Notes under the pieces: model-generated
The model's database searches: none
What the model was told of the DNA's origin: nothing
Seen by the model: only the letters and a program-made list of their open reading frames with translations
Origin: Bacillota bacterium
GTDB taxonomy: Bacteria > Bacillota > Desulfotomaculia > Desulfotomaculales > VENG01
Assembly (NCBI GenBank): GCA_009711705.1
Contig: VENG01000009.1
Location: forward strand, 23,961-87,960
Length of the DNA stretch: 64,000 nt
Direction of reading: 5' to 3'
Shown: positions 8,611-17,991 of the stretch, piece after piece
Layout of the letters: each line of letters begins with the position of its first letter
Position numbering within the stretch: position 1 is the first letter of the stretch
Translations under genes and position numbers: made by a program

Positions 8611-10080
8611 TTACCGTGTGGCTATGCTTACATTGTCCGGAGTGGTGTTAATATTAAGTTTAAGCAATTTCAATGCTTCAAGGGATATATAACGCACCCC
8701 TTCTACTGTCTTTATTGGGTCCTTCAACTCTTTCTCATCCTTATTAAAAATTAATTTACCACTATCGGGATATACTTCCAAAGTATCGCCGAAACCACTA
8801 ATTCTGATACAGTTAAGATCAAAGAAAACCTCGTATCCAAGTGCTTCCAACGAGAACCTTAAAGGGATAAATAAAGATTCTGATTTCATCTGCGGCATGG
8901 GCCCCAGATATTCCACGTCTTGATTATTAATTCTTACTATATTATCTTTTAGTGCAAATTCCAACAGCGGGTTACTTTCTGTCAATACCTGAGCAGCAGC
9001 AACAAGCTGCAGCTCAGGGGTAAGCACCCGGCGATCAGGAATCAAACCAGTGCCGTCAAGATCAGTGCCCGAAGGTGTATAATACCGGTGGGTAGTGACC
9101 TTCAAAGCCCCTTTGTTGGACAGAGGAATAACCGTTTGCATTACTCCTTTGCCGTAAGTTTGAGTTCCCACCAGTACTGCCCGATCATGGTCTCGCATAG
9201 CACCGGCCATCACCTCTGCCGCGCTGGCCGAACTTTCATTTACCACAATAGCAGTTTGTACTGCCGCGACCGACGGCCACCCTGAAGTCACGTAAGAGTC
9301 GGTATTACCATCTTTATCAACTATTGATACCACCGCACTGCCGGGGGAAAGAAATTGTGACACCATATCTACCGCTGCCTGCAGATACCCTCCGCCGTTA
9401 TTACGTAAATCCAAAACCAGAAATTTTATATCCTCAGCAAGTAAATCACTAAGTGCACTACTAAACTCGTTAGCGGTTTCCGAGCCAAAGGAACCGACAT
9501 AAATATAACCGGTTTGATCATCCAGTAAGCTAGAATCAACCGTAGGTATATTTATATGTCCTCTTACTACGATAAAGTCCTTTTGCCCTTTGCCTGGCCG
9601 GTCTACAGTAATTTTAACCTTAGATCCTTCCGGTCCCCGTATGACCTGCACCACTTCAGCAAAATTAAGTCCCTTTAAACTGGCATCATCTACAGCTACA
9701 ATAGTGTCACCGGCCTGAATTCCCGCGTCTTTAGCGGGAGAAGAAGGTATCACCCTAACCACTATGGGGTGATAATCACCGGGCCGCAACTCCACCCCGA
9801 TGCCAAACAAATCATTATCCAGGGAATTGGCAAACTCCTTTAGCTCTTCAGGGCTGAAATATTCAGTATAGGGGTCCTCCATGGAGCCTAACATACCGTT
9901 TATGGCGCCTTGCATCAACTGACCCGGCTCTGGTTGATCAAGATGGTACTGATTCAGGCGGCCCATCATTTCTTCCAATAAAAGCAGATCCTCAATGGCA
10001 GCATCGTCAGCACCTGCAGCCGGCACTCCGGACAGCAACAGACCAATTAATAAAACAATTAATAAAACTCGCCTGAACAA
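8611..10080 (-). CDS. S41 family C-terminal processing peptidase (CtpA type) with stalk domain
   Basis: This secreted serine protease has a signal peptide (VLLIVLLIGLLLSGVPAAGA), an N-terminal helical S41 region, a PDZ domain (around GIQAGDTIVAVDD) and the S41 catalytic core. The catalytic Ser lies in NESSASAAEVMAGAMRDHD and the Lys in GTQTYGKGVMQ. The last ~110 residues form a copper-amine-oxidase-N-like stalk domain, common in Desulfotomaculum-type envelope proteins. The TTG at 10080 is preferred because GGGAG lies 9 bases upstream and it places the signal peptide at the N-terminus; a GTG at 10131 lacks an SD. It probably processes envelope or spore proteins outside the membrane. It is divergent from polA. 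Confidence 0.88.
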   Translation of the reverse strand: MFRRVLLIVLLIGLLLSGVPAAGADDAAIEDLLLLEEMMGRLNQYHLDQPEPGQLMQGAINGMLGSMEDPYTEYFSPEELKEFANSLDNDLFGIGVELRPGDYHPIVVRVIPSSPAKDAGIQAGDTIVAVDDASLKGLNFAEVVQVIRGPEGSKVKITVDRPGKGQKDFIVVRGHINIPTVDSSLLDDQTGYIYVGSFGSETANEFSSALSDLLAEDIKFLVLDLRNNGGGYLQAAVDMVSQFLSPGSAVVSIVDKDGNTDSYVTSGWPSVAAVQTAIVVNESSASAAEVMAGAMRDHDRAVLVGTQTYGKGVMQTVIPLSNKGALKVTTHRYYTPSGTDLDGTGLIPDRRVLTPELQLVAAAQVLTESNPLLEFALKDNIVRINNQDVEYLGPMPQMKSESLFIPLRFSLEALGYEVFFDLNCIRISGFGDTLEVYPDSGKLIFNKDEKELKDPIKTVEGVRYISLEALKLLKLNINTTPDNVSIATR

Positions 10081-10275
10081 AATATACCACTCCCAAGTAA
10101 TTTTTGGAGATTCAGTTAGAAAAACTCTCACCAGGATTGAATGAGTTTCCAGCCTTTATCCAATTTATTCTAGTAGCGTTGGTTAAACTCCTGCCGCCAT
10201 ACACAGCTTAATGGCAGGTATTTTAGCCCACTGCGGTGAAATACTAGAAAATATCACTCCAGGAAGGTGCCGGTT

Positions 10276-12921
10276 ATGTCACAGAATAGAATGTTGGTAA
10301 TCGATGGTAACAGCTTGGCCCACAGAGCCTTTCATGCCATACCTTTGCTGTCTAACAGCGAAGGTATTATTACTAATGCCGCTTACGGATTTACAACTAT
10401 GTTGTTTAAAGTACTACAAGAGCGCAAACCGGAGCTGGTTGCCGTGGCGTTTGATAAAGGGAAAATCACTTTCAGACACAGCCAGTATTCCGAATACAAG
10501 ATGCACAGGAAAGCTACACCCGACGAACTCAGACCTCAATTCCCATTATTAAAAGATATTTTAAAAGCGATGCGCATCCCTATTTTTGAGGTGGACAACT
10601 ACGAAGCAGATGACCTTATAGGTGCCATCGTTACCAAAGCGGAAGAGAAGAACTTGAACTGCCTGATAGTTTCGGGAGACCGTGACGTATTACAACTTGT
10701 CTCCCCTAGTACAACAGTTCTACATACAAAAAAAGGAATCAGCCAACTAGAAGAATATGACGAGGAAAGCGTAAAAAATAAATTCGGGGTTACCCCGCAA
10801 TATTTTACTGACCTTAAGGGTCTGATGGGCGACTCTTCCGATAATATCCCGGGTGTACCCGGGATAGGTCCAAAAACTGCCGCTAAATTACTCCAGGAGT
10901 ACCCCAGTATAGAAGAATTGCTGGCCAATAAAGAGAAACTACCGTCCCGCTGGCATAACAAGCTGGAGGAATTTGATCAACAGGCTCTGATGTCCAAGGA
11001 ATTAGCAACAATAACGCGTGAAGTACCGGTGGAAATCGATATAGAAAAGTGCCGGTGGCACGGTCCCGATTACCCCGAGCTGCTGCAAATCTTCAGTCGC
11101 CTTGAATTCAAATCTCTAGTTAAAAATATTATCGAGGAAATGGGTGAAAAGCCGGTTAAAGAAGATGATAATGATCATGCAGATAGCGGTTTTAGCCCCT
11201 ATACCCCTACGTATTCTGTCGCAAAAACTGAAGAAAAGCTTGATCAGCTAAAGCAAAAGGTAAACAACACCGGGAAAATGGCCGTTGCCATTAACCAAAA
11301 CAAGCAGGGTGAATTAACTTCTATCGCATTAACACCGGCCGCCGGGGAAAACTTTTATGTTCCATTAGATAACAAAGTGGATAATGAACAGATTCCACAG
11401 GTGTTAAAGGATCTCTGTTCTGATCCTGGCATTAAAAAATACTGTCACGATGCTAAAAGAATTACCAGACTGCTTTATTTTTTGGGAGTACCTTTTGAAA
11501 ATATAGCCTTTGATACCATGGTGGCCGCCTACCTGTTAAATCCCGGTTATACTGGGTTAGAGGTCAATGAGCTGGCCCTAAAATACTTGAATATAGTGCT
11601 CCCCTCCCAGCAAGAACAAAATACTGCGGCAATTGCTGAAAGCATTTATACTATGGTTAAAATATTGGAAGATAAACTGAAGGAAAATGATTTATTTGAT
11701 CTTTATTATAACGTTGAGCTTCCCCTTATTTCTATATTGGCACGCATGGAGATAGACGGAGTAGCGGTGGACGCACAAAAGCTAAAGGAGATGTCCGCCG
11801 GTCTAAAAAAACAAATTGAAGACATTGCCGCAGATATATACTCCCTGGCCGGGGAAGAATTTAATATAAATTCTACACGGCAGCTGGGCCAAATTCTCTT
11901 TGAAAAACTGGAATTACCCGTTATCAAGCGCACTAAAACCGGTTATTCCACTGACGCCAAGGTATTAGAAGAATTAACCGGTAGTCATACGATAATAGAA
12001 AAGATTATCACCCACCGCCAACTGGCTAAACTAAAATCTACTTATGTTGACGGTCTGACTCACCTGGTTAACCGCACCACCGGCAAGCTTCATACTACCT
12101 TTCACCAGACTGTTACAGCTACGGGGCGTCTTTCCAGCGCCGAGCCGAACCTGCAAAACATACCCATTAGACTGGAACAAGGACGAAGAATAAGAAAGGT
12201 ATTTTTACCGCGGAAGACCGACAACATCATTTTGGCAGCTGATTATTCTCAGATAGAATTGCGTATTCTTGCCCACATGTCCAGTGACGCCGTTCTCAGC
12301 GAAGCCTTTGAGCAGCAACAGGACATACATTCAAGAACCGCCTCGGAAGTATTTGGGGTCGATATGGACCAGGTGACAAGGGACCTGCGCAGCCGGGCAA
12401 AGGCCGTAAATTTTGGTATTGTTTATGGTATGAGTGAGTTTGGCCTTTCCAGAGATATCAAAGTCACCCGGGCAGAGGCCAAGCGATATATTGAAAACTA
12501 TTTTGCCCGGTATACCGGGGTGCAGAGTTATATACAGCAAACCATAGACGAGGCACGGAAGAACGGTTATGTAACCACCATTTTGCATCGAAAACGCTAC
12601 CTACCTGACATCTTCAGTCCTAACCGTAATGTGCGTAATTTCGGTGAGCGGACAGCGGTGAATACACCTATTCAGGGGAGCGCCGCAGATATTATAAAAT
12701 TGTCTATGGTAAAAGTTGCCGATGAATTAAAGAAGCAAAACCTTCAGGCCAAGATGATACTACAAGTACACGACGAATTAATTTTTGACGTACCGCAAGA
12801 AGAATTAACATCCCTTATTAAACTCGTACGGGAATGTATGGAAAACGCCATTAGTTTGAATGTACCACTGATCGTAGATTTAAAAGCAGGGCCCAATTGG
12901 TATGATGTGAAAAAACTTTAG
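10276..12921 (+). CDS. polA: DNA polymerase I
   Basis: This 881-residue family A DNA polymerase acts in repair and Okazaki-fragment processing. It has an N-terminal 5'-nuclease domain (to about residue 290; DNYEADDLIG and GDSSDNIPGVPGIG motifs) and an exonuclease-like middle domain. The polymerase domain carries motif A DYSQIELRILAHMS, motif B RSRAKAVNFGIVYGMSEFG and motif C QVHDELIFDV. The 3'-5' exonuclease site is degenerate: VAINQNK replaces the D-x-E strand, and the second-motif Asp is also missing, as in Bacillus and Thermus enzymes. The ATG at 10276 follows GGAAGG by 8 bases. mutM starts 12 bases after its stop, forming a repair operon. Confidence 0.97.
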   Translation: MSQNRMLVIDGNSLAHRAFHAIPLLSNSEGIITNAAYGFTTMLFKVLQERKPELVAVAFDKGKITFRHSQYSEYKMHRKATPDELRPQFPLLKDILKAMRIPIFEVDNYEADDLIGAIVTKAEEKNLNCLIVSGDRDVLQLVSPSTTVLHTKKGISQLEEYDEESVKNKFGVTPQYFTDLKGLMGDSSDNIPGVPGIGPKTAAKLLQEYPSIEELLANKEKLPSRWHNKLEEFDQQALMSKELATITREVPVEIDIEKCRWHGPDYPELLQIFSRLEFKSLVKNIIEEMGEKPVKEDDNDHADSGFSPYTPTYSVAKTEEKLDQLKQKVNNTGKMAVAINQNKQGELTSIALTPAAGENFYVPLDNKVDNEQIPQVLKDLCSDPGIKKYCHDAKRITRLLYFLGVPFENIAFDTMVAAYLLNPGYTGLEVNELALKYLNIVLPSQQEQNTAAIAESIYTMVKILEDKLKENDLFDLYYNVELPLISILARMEIDGVAVDAQKLKEMSAGLKKQIEDIAADIYSLAGEEFNINSTRQLGQILFEKLELPVIKRTKTGYSTDAKVLEELTGSHTIIEKIITHRQLAKLKSTYVDGLTHLVNRTTGKLHTTFHQTVTATGRLSSAEPNLQNIPIRLEQGRRIRKVFLPRKTDNIILAADYSQIELRILAHMSSDAVLSEAFEQQQDIHSRTASEVFGVDMDQVTRDLRSRAKAVNFGIVYGMSEFGLSRDIKVTRAEAKRYIENYFARYTGVQSYIQQTIDEARKNGYVTTILHRKRYLPDIFSPNRNVRNFGERTAVNTPIQGSAADIIKLSMVKVADELKKQNLQAKMILQVHDELIFDVPQEELTSLIKLVRECMENAISLNVPLIVDLKAGPNWYDVKKL

Positions 12922-12932
12922 GAGATGCTGAT

Positions 12933-13760
12933 ATGCCCGAATTACCGGAAGTTGAAACTATTAAAAGATCTCTGGAAAAAAAACTGCTTGGCACCGTAAT
13001 AACAGAAGTAAAAATTTACTTGCCTAAGGTAATTCGATTGCAGACACAGGATGCTTTTATACAACAGATTACGGGCAAAAAAATTATTGGTTTGGGCAGA
13101 AGAGGGAAATATTTGCTCATTCACCTCTCAGAGAATTTAACATTGGTAATACACCTACGCATGACCGGGCGCCTGGTATACACATCGCCTTGTACGCCGG
13201 CAAAACACACGCATGCAGTTTTCATATTAGACAGCGGGTTTGAGCTCCACTTTAACGACACGCGCCAGTTTGGCAAAATAATACTCAGTCCTTCCAATGA
13301 ACTGGATGCTGTGCCCGGGCTTAAAGATTTAGGCATAGAGCCCCTTGACGAAAACTTTGACAAAAACGTTTTCCGGCGCGATTTGCGCCGGCGAAGGGCA
13401 AAGATAAAAAGTCTTTTACTGGATCAAACATTTATCGCCGGTCTGGGTAACATATATGTGGATGAAGCACTGCACCGCGCACGCATTAACCCGCAGCGAA
13501 TTGCAGCCTCGTTAAAGCCGAGAGAAGTAACCAACCTATACCATGCCATTCGTAAGGTTCTCAGAGAAGGCATCAAAAACCGCGGCACCACTTTCAGGGA
13601 TTACGTGGACGGGGATGGTAGAATGGGTAACTACCAGGAATTACTCCGCGTTTACAGTAGAGAAGGTCAGCCCTGCCTGAATTGCGAAACAGAAATTAAG
13701 AGAATGAAACTAGGTGGCCGCAGTTCCTATTTTTGTCCCCGCTGTCAAAAGGCTAAATAA
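12933..13760 (+). CDS. mutM: formamidopyrimidine-DNA glycosylase
   Basis: This bifunctional glycosylase/AP lyase removes 8-oxoguanine and Fapy lesions. The start MPELPEVE gives the catalytic Pro2 and Glu3 after Met removal. The GRRGKYLLIHL segment carries the conserved Lys. The C-terminal zinc finger is CLNC ... CPRC. The length of 275 residues is standard. It follows polA by 11 bases with its own SD (AGGAGATGCTGAT), so the two repair genes are co-expressed. Confidence 0.97.
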   Translation: MPELPEVETIKRSLEKKLLGTVITEVKIYLPKVIRLQTQDAFIQQITGKKIIGLGRRGKYLLIHLSENLTLVIHLRMTGRLVYTSPCTPAKHTHAVFILDSGFELHFNDTRQFGKIILSPSNELDAVPGLKDLGIEPLDENFDKNVFRRDLRRRRAKIKSLLLDQTFIAGLGNIYVDEALHRARINPQRIAASLKPREVTNLYHAIRKVLREGIKNRGTTFRDYVDGDGRMGNYQELLRVYSREGQPCLNCETEIKRMKLGGRSSYFCPRCQKAK

Positions 13761-13839
13761 CTGGGCCAAGCACGTTTAAGGCTTCTCTCCCATAGTATTG
13801 TTTACGGAATGTTTACTTAGGGAGGGATAGCCAAAAAGA

Positions 13840-14487
13840 ATGGAAATATTGACTTTGGTATTGTTTGCCCTGGCACTAAACCTGGACGCTTTCGGTGCCG
13901 GTACAGCTTACGGGATTCGTAACATTAAGCTGCCTTTGACATCTATACTGATTATCAGTGCCATGTCTATGGCGGCCATAGCCATCTCCATGCTTGCCGG
14001 ACATACCTTGTCAAACTACATTCCGGAAACTATTGCCCACAGATTGGGCGGCATACTATTGATGGCCGTTGGCCTTTGGGTACTCATCCAATCTCTGCGC
14101 GATCACCGTAGTGTAACAACAGCCGAAGATGAGGGTAAACAGGGAACAGTTATGGAAATTCGCATCCACGCACTGGGCTTGGTCATCCAGATCTTAAGAG
14201 AGCCATCCCGGGCCGATCTCGATCATTCCGGGGAAATCTCTGCCCGTGAAGCATTGGTTTTAGGGCTGGCACTGTCTATGGATGCCCTTGCCGCGGGCTT
14301 TGCAGTATCCATGCTGGGATATTCTGTTCTGCTGACAGCCTTTATAGTTGGGGTGGGACACTTGATACTCACTTACGCCGGCCTTATTCTTGGCAAGGGT
14401 ATCGGCGCCACCGCCATCGGCAGACAGTTAAGTGCTATACCGGGATGTATATTGATTGCCCTTGGAATTTTTAAAATTTATCCTTAA
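13840..14487 (+). CDS. ytaF: sporulation membrane protein YtaF (MntP/YtaF family)
   Basis: This 215-residue polytopic membrane protein has two homologous halves, each beginning with a NLDAFGAG or SMDALAAGFAVS type helix carrying a conserved Asp. This pattern is shared by YtaF and the manganese exporter MntP. The middle hydrophilic region (about residues 85-140) distinguishes YtaF. In spore-formers the gene commonly lies next to polA, mutM and coaE, as here. The SD GGGAGGGATAG precedes ATG 13840 at slightly long spacing. The exact role in sporulation is not established. Confidence 0.85.
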   Translation: MEILTLVLFALALNLDAFGAGTAYGIRNIKLPLTSILIISAMSMAAIAISMLAGHTLSNYIPETIAHRLGGILLMAVGLWVLIQSLRDHRSVTTAEDEGKQGTVMEIRIHALGLVIQILREPSRADLDHSGEISAREALVLGLALSMDALAAGFAVSMLGYSVLLTAFIVGVGHLILTYAGLILGKGIGATAIGRQLSAIPGCILIALGIFKIYP

Positions 14488-14511
14488 CAGATGTGTATTT
14501 TCTGTTATAAT
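14484..14511 (+). promoter_or_regulatory. sigma-A type promoter for coaE
   Basis: TTAACA, a 16-base spacer and TATAAT overlap the ytaF stop codon. The expected transcription start (about 14518) falls on or next to the coaE start codon, which would make this message leaderless. Confidence 0.6.
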
Positions 14512-14516
14512 CCTTT

Positions 14517-15137
14517 ATGGTGATGAAATTGATTATTGGGCTGACAGGAAATATTGGCAGCGGCAAAAGTACCGTTGCCCGGCATTTAAAATATCTAGGT
14601 GCCTGGGTTTTAGACACCGACCTGGTAGCCAGAGATATAGTAATGCCCGGAAAACCCGCCTTAAAGGCCATAGTTGAAGCCTTTGGCAAGAAGGTATTAC
14701 ATGATGACGGGACTTTAAATCGCCAAGCAGTGGGTAATATTGTATTCCGGAATTCGGATTCCCGCAAACGCCTGAATTCAATTATGCATCCACGTATTGT
14801 GCAGGAGGTAAAGGAAACCATAGCCCGTTTTCAAACTAACCGGGGCCCTAAGGCCCCGGCTTTGGTCATTGAAGTACCGCTTCTTTTTGAAACCGGCATG
14901 GAAAAGCTCATGGATGAAGTTTGGCTGGTAACAGTAGACAAGCCGGTACAATTAAAGCGCATTGTGGAAAGAGATAACATTAGTGAAGAACAAGCCAAGC
15001 ACCGCATAGACAGCCAGATGCCCCAGGCTGACAAGGTAAAAAAAGCACACCGTATTATTGATAACAGTGGGCCGCCGCAAGAGACCTTTAACAAGGTGGC
15101 AGAACTTTGGAGAAAGTTATTTTACTCATTTCCATAG
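14517..15137 (+). CDS. coaE: dephospho-CoA kinase
   Basis: This 206-residue P-loop kinase performs the last step of coenzyme A synthesis, phosphorylating the 3'-OH of dephospho-CoA with ATP. The Walker A motif is GLTGNIGSGKST at residues 6-17. DTDLVARDIV and VIEVPLLFETG are conserved CoaE segments. No convincing SD precedes ATG 14517 or the in-frame ATG at 14523. A good promoter lies immediately upstream instead, so leaderless translation is possible. The polA-mutM-ytaF-coaE-transglycosylase order is typical of Clostridia. Confidence 0.95.
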   Translation: MVMKLIIGLTGNIGSGKSTVARHLKYLGAWVLDTDLVARDIVMPGKPALKAIVEAFGKKVLHDDGTLNRQAVGNIVFRNSDSRKRLNSIMHPRIVQEVKETIARFQTNRGPKAPALVIEVPLLFETGMEKLMDEVWLVTVDKPVQLKRIVERDNISEEQAKHRIDSQMPQADKVKKAHRIIDNSGPPQETFNKVAELWRKLFYSFP

Positions 15138-15174
15138 CATAATCTGTAACAAGCAGGCCCGGGAGTGATTATTT

Positions 15175-15747
15175 TTGGCGGTTATTTACCAAAAAAGAAA
15201 AAAACTAGTGAGAATTCTCCTCATTGTTATCTTTTTAGCTTTACTCTTTAACATTGAAAACATGGGCAGTTACTTATACCCATACCACCACCAGCATGTA
15301 ATAGAAAAATATGCAGCCCAAAACAGTGTAGATCCATTACTGCTTGCTGCCATCATCAAACAAGAAAGTAATTTCAATCCCGGGGCAAGATCACCAAAAG
15401 GGGCCCGGGGATTGATGCAAATAATGCCTACAACAGGTGATTGGATAGCCCAACAACTTGGCATGGAATCGTTCCATCCTGACCAATTGTACGAGGTGGA
15501 GCCCAGTATACGCATGGGAGCATGGTATGTATCGCATCTTTTAGAGCAATTTAACGGTGACCTGCAGGCGGCATTGGCGGCCTACAACGGCGGACAAGGT
15601 AACGTGAGAAAGTGGCTAGCTGAAAGGGATTGGGAGGAAAACCAGCTCCAAACATCTGAAATTCCGTTCCCTGAAACCAGGAATTTTGTGGCTAGAGTTA
15701 TGAAAAATTATAAAATCTATAGTTACCTTTATTTAGAGAAACCATAG
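15175..15747 (+). CDS. lytic transglycosylase (SLT domain)
   Basis: This 190-residue protein has an N-terminal membrane anchor or signal (residues about 11-25) and a soluble lytic transglycosylase domain. The catalytic Glu is in [10 protein letters not shown], followed by [13 protein letters not shown] and AYNGGQGNV. It cleaves the MurNAc-GlcNAc bond of peptidoglycan to form the 1,6-anhydro product. The start is TTG, with GGGAGTGA upstream. It lies 37 bases after coaE. Confidence 0.93.
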   Translation: MAVIYQKRKKLVRILLIVIFLALLFNIENMGSYLYPYHHQHVIEKYAAQNSVDPLLLAAIIKQESNFNPGARSPKGARGLMQIMPTTGDWIAQQLGMESFHPDQLYEVEPSIRMGAWYVSHLLEQFNGDLQAALAAYNGGQGNVRKWLAERDWEENQLQTSEIPFPETRNFVARVMKNYKIYSYLYLEKP

Positions 15748-15864
15748 CTCTTTTATCTCACTCGATGGTCTCAGATATAAATTTCCAAACATCATCTCTT
15801 GCTTTGAAAAAGCATATTTGTTATAATAGTTCTTGCGTAACAATGAGCCACGAAAAAGTTACAT

Positions 15865-15949
15865 GTCGGAGTGGCGGAATCGGCAGACGCGCACGTTTGA
15901 GGGGCGTGTGGGGTAACTCGTGGGGGTTCAAGTCCCCCCTCCGACACCA
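15865..15949 (+). tRNA. tRNA-Leu (anticodon GAG)
   Basis: This is a class II tRNA with a long variable arm. The acceptor stem is GTCGGAG / CTCCGAC. The anticodon stem is CACGT / GCGTG (ending in a T-G pair) around TTGAGGG, giving anticodon GAG. The T loop is GGTTCAAGTCC, and CCA is encoded. A recombinase-rich element begins directly downstream. Confidence 0.93.
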
Positions 15950-15958
15950 AACGCAGGT

Positions 15959-16003
15959 AAAATGGGCTTTTTGGGGGATTACCAAAAAAAGCCCATTTTT
16001 TAT
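15959..16003 (+). terminator. terminator after tRNA-Leu
   Basis: A stem of AAATGGGCTTTTTGG with CCAAAAAAAGCCCATTT around a GGGATTA loop ends in a T tract. Confidence 0.85.
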
Positions 16004-16032
16004 GTTTAAAAACGAGACGTATGCATGTTCAC

Positions 16033-16081
16033 AAAAAAGTAGTGTGCGAAGGTTTAATGTAACCGCACACTACTTTTTTTT
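16033..16081 (+). terminator. perfect 16 bp hairpin upstream of integrase
   Basis: AAAAAAGTAGTGTGCG and its exact complement flank a 15-base loop, followed by T residues. It lies just before the SD of the truncated integrase. It is either a second terminator insulating the tRNA or an attenuator of the integrase. Confidence 0.7.
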
Positions 16082-16096
16082 ATTGGAGGTATGAAA

Positions 16097-16732
16097 ATGG
16101 CACGGCGTAAGGGACTCAAGACATCAGGCAGCAGTACACGACCTAAAAATGAGGTAAGAGAAATTGATTTTACGGAAGCCGTCGATATCTTTTTGACCGG
16201 CATGCTGCTTAAGGGCCTGGCTCCCCGCACAAGGGAATGGCATAAAGAAAACCTGTCAGCCCTTAAAAACTTTTTGACCCAGGAAGAAAAAAATACCGCA
16301 CCGGTGTCTATGACAGAAAATATTTTGAAGCAAAATTTTAACCTGCCCATGATTAAGCACGGATTCAAAATTAATACCATCAATGGCAGAATCAGAACCT
16401 GCCGCAGCTTTTACACGTACCTTCTTAAAGAGGGATATATCTCGTCCAATCCTGCCAAGCGCCTCACCAAGCTCAAGCAGGACAAGCCAATTATTGAAAC
16501 CTTTACCAAAAATCAGGTCAACAAACTTTTATCAGTCATTAATAGGCAAACATTTGTTGGATTTCGGGATTACGTTATCATTTTACTCTTTTTGGAAACA
16601 GGCATTCGGGTATCAGAGGCAGTGAGAATAAAAGTTGAACATATTTTGTTTGAGGAGCAGATGATTAGGATACATGGCAAGGGGGCTAAGGGGCGTATTG
16701 TCCCCTTTCAAACCAAACTAAAGGGACTGCTG
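16097..16732 (+). pseudogene. tyrosine integrase, C-terminus lost
   Basis: The start ATG 16097 has GGAGG 7 bases upstream. The N-terminal core-binding domain (INTINGRIRTCRSFYTYL) and the first catalytic Arg region (ETGIRVSEAVRIK) are present. At about residue 212 the homology stops, and the frame reads on through the antisense strand of the convergent integrase to a stop at 16999. The HxxR and Tyr catalytic residues are therefore missing, and the protein should be inactive. The sequence is paralogous to the minus-strand integrase. The break at about 16,730 marks the edge of the DNA carrying that gene. Confidence 0.8.
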
Positions 16733-17695
16733 CTAAGGGCTGTATTTATCATGCTGCTTTTTAACTTCGCCGCCCCAGAGATTTACGTAAATCTTCACTG
16801 TGTCCATATTCTTATGGCGAAGTATTTTCTGCAGCGAAAAGGCATCTCCCCCGCCCAGAATATAGTATTTAGCAAAGGTATGGCGCATGGTGTGGGGCGA
16901 GACGCGTACGTCAACGATTTTAGCCTTTTTGCCATACTTTTTAAACTGGTCCTGAATGGTGCTGCGGCTAAGGGCTGTCCCATGGATACTAGTGAATAAA
17001 TGGTCAGAATCATTAGGTCTTAGGTCTCTATAGTAAAGATATTTTTCTAGTATTTTTGCACACCTGCCCGAAAAAGGGACATGACCGCTTGAGCCTTTAC
17101 CTGAGACCTTGATCATCCCCTCTTTTAAATCAACATCTTGAATTCGCAAGCCGCAAAGCTCGGCCAATCGGATTCCAGTGTCCAACAGCAAAAGGAAGAT
17201 CGTATAATCACGAAAGCCGGTAAAGGTAGTCCTGTCAGGCTGCTCTAAGAGCCTTGCTACCTGATCTTTTGTAAAGGCCTGGATGGGCTCACCTTTACCT
17301 CTCACCTTTTTTAAAGTTGAAGCAAAATTCGTCTCAATATAATCTTCCTGTGACAAAAAGGTTATGTATTTACGCAGAGTTTTAATTCTCCCATTGATCG
17401 TATTTGGCTTATAGTTCTTACTTACCATGTATAAAATGAGATTCTGTTTGATCATATCTTTTGTCAGCTTAGCAGGAATTTTAATGATAATACCCTGCTT
17501 TTCAAGAATCTTTAACATGGCGGCCATGTTCTCCATATGAAAAGCTATCGTACGCTGGCCTAAGTTTTCGGCCTGCATATCTTTAACAAAGTTTTTTAAA
17601 GATTCTTTAATGGTAGTTTTACGCACCAACTTTGCTTCCATAGGAAGAACATTTGATGGCCTCTTTTTATAAGTCTCTCTTTCTAATCCTAACAT
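16733..17695 (-). CDS. tyrosine recombinase/integrase (XerD-like)
   Basis: This is an intact 320-residue phage-integrase-family recombinase. The catalytic residues are all visible: Arg in DTGIRLAELCGL, HTMRHTF (HxxR), the His in ILRHKNMDTV, and the nucleophilic Tyr in VKIYVNL. The N-terminal SAM-like core-binding domain spans about residues 28-120. The SD GGAGGTGAAAGTAC precedes the ATG. It is convergent with the truncated paralogue and divergent from the serine recombinases. A partial copy of the same gene lies at 50687-51130 with only scattered differences. Confidence 0.92.
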   Translation of the reverse strand: MLGLERETYKKRPSNVLPMEAKLVRKTTIKESLKNFVKDMQAENLGQRTIAFHMENMAAMLKILEKQGIIIKIPAKLTKDMIKQNLILYMVSKNYKPNTINGRIKTLRKYITFLSQEDYIETNFASTLKKVRGKGEPIQAFTKDQVARLLEQPDRTTFTGFRDYTIFLLLLDTGIRLAELCGLRIQDVDLKEGMIKVSGKGSSGHVPFSGRCAKILEKYLYYRDLRPNDSDHLFTSIHGTALSRSTIQDQFKKYGKKAKIVDVRVSPHTMRHTFAKYYILGGGDAFSLQKILRHKNMDTVKIYVNLWGGEVKKQHDKYSP

Positions 17696-17778
17696 GTACT
17701 TTCACCTCCGATTGATTTTAGCAACTTCATTTTAAACAAATGAATCCTTGGATAAAAGGAAAAAAACAAACAAAAAAA

Positions 17779-17845
17779 TTCACTTGAAAAAAAGCGCAGA
17801 TTTATTTCAAGTGAACTATTTTAGCGATTAATTTCATGTGAAAAA
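17779..17845. repeat. inverted and direct repeats between divergent recombinases
   Basis: TTCACTTGAAA (17779-17789) and its exact inverse TTTCAAGTGAA (17805-17815) are followed by a variant, TTTCATGTGAA (about 17831). The three copies lie in the AT-rich gap between the integrase and the serine recombinase operon. They could be an operator for divergent expression or a recombinase binding site. Confidence 0.6.
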
Positions 17846-17916
17846 AAAAGTAAATTTATTTCCTTTTATATTAGTTACCTTGCACCTAAAATTATTCCCG
17901 TAAGTGGAGGACCACG

Positions 17917-17991
17917 ATGATGAAATATGATGAATTATTATTTCCAGAAGAGTATCATGAAGCGAACTGGTTTGAAGTCTTATGTAACTAA
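17917..17991 (+). CDS. 24-residue small ORF upstream of serine recombinase
   Basis: The ORF has a good SD (GTGGAGG, 5 bases before ATGATG). It encodes an acidic peptide starting MMKYDELLFPEEYHEANW. It overlaps the next small ORF in another frame. It may be a leader peptide, or the remnant of a small element protein. No family is recognised. Confidence 0.4.
   Translation: MMKYDELLFPEEYHEANWFEVLCN

Noticed and set aside
16733..16999. C-terminal part of the + strand integrase frame as real protein
   Set aside because: It is the antisense of the conserved 3' end of the minus-strand integrase and shows no recombinase motifs.
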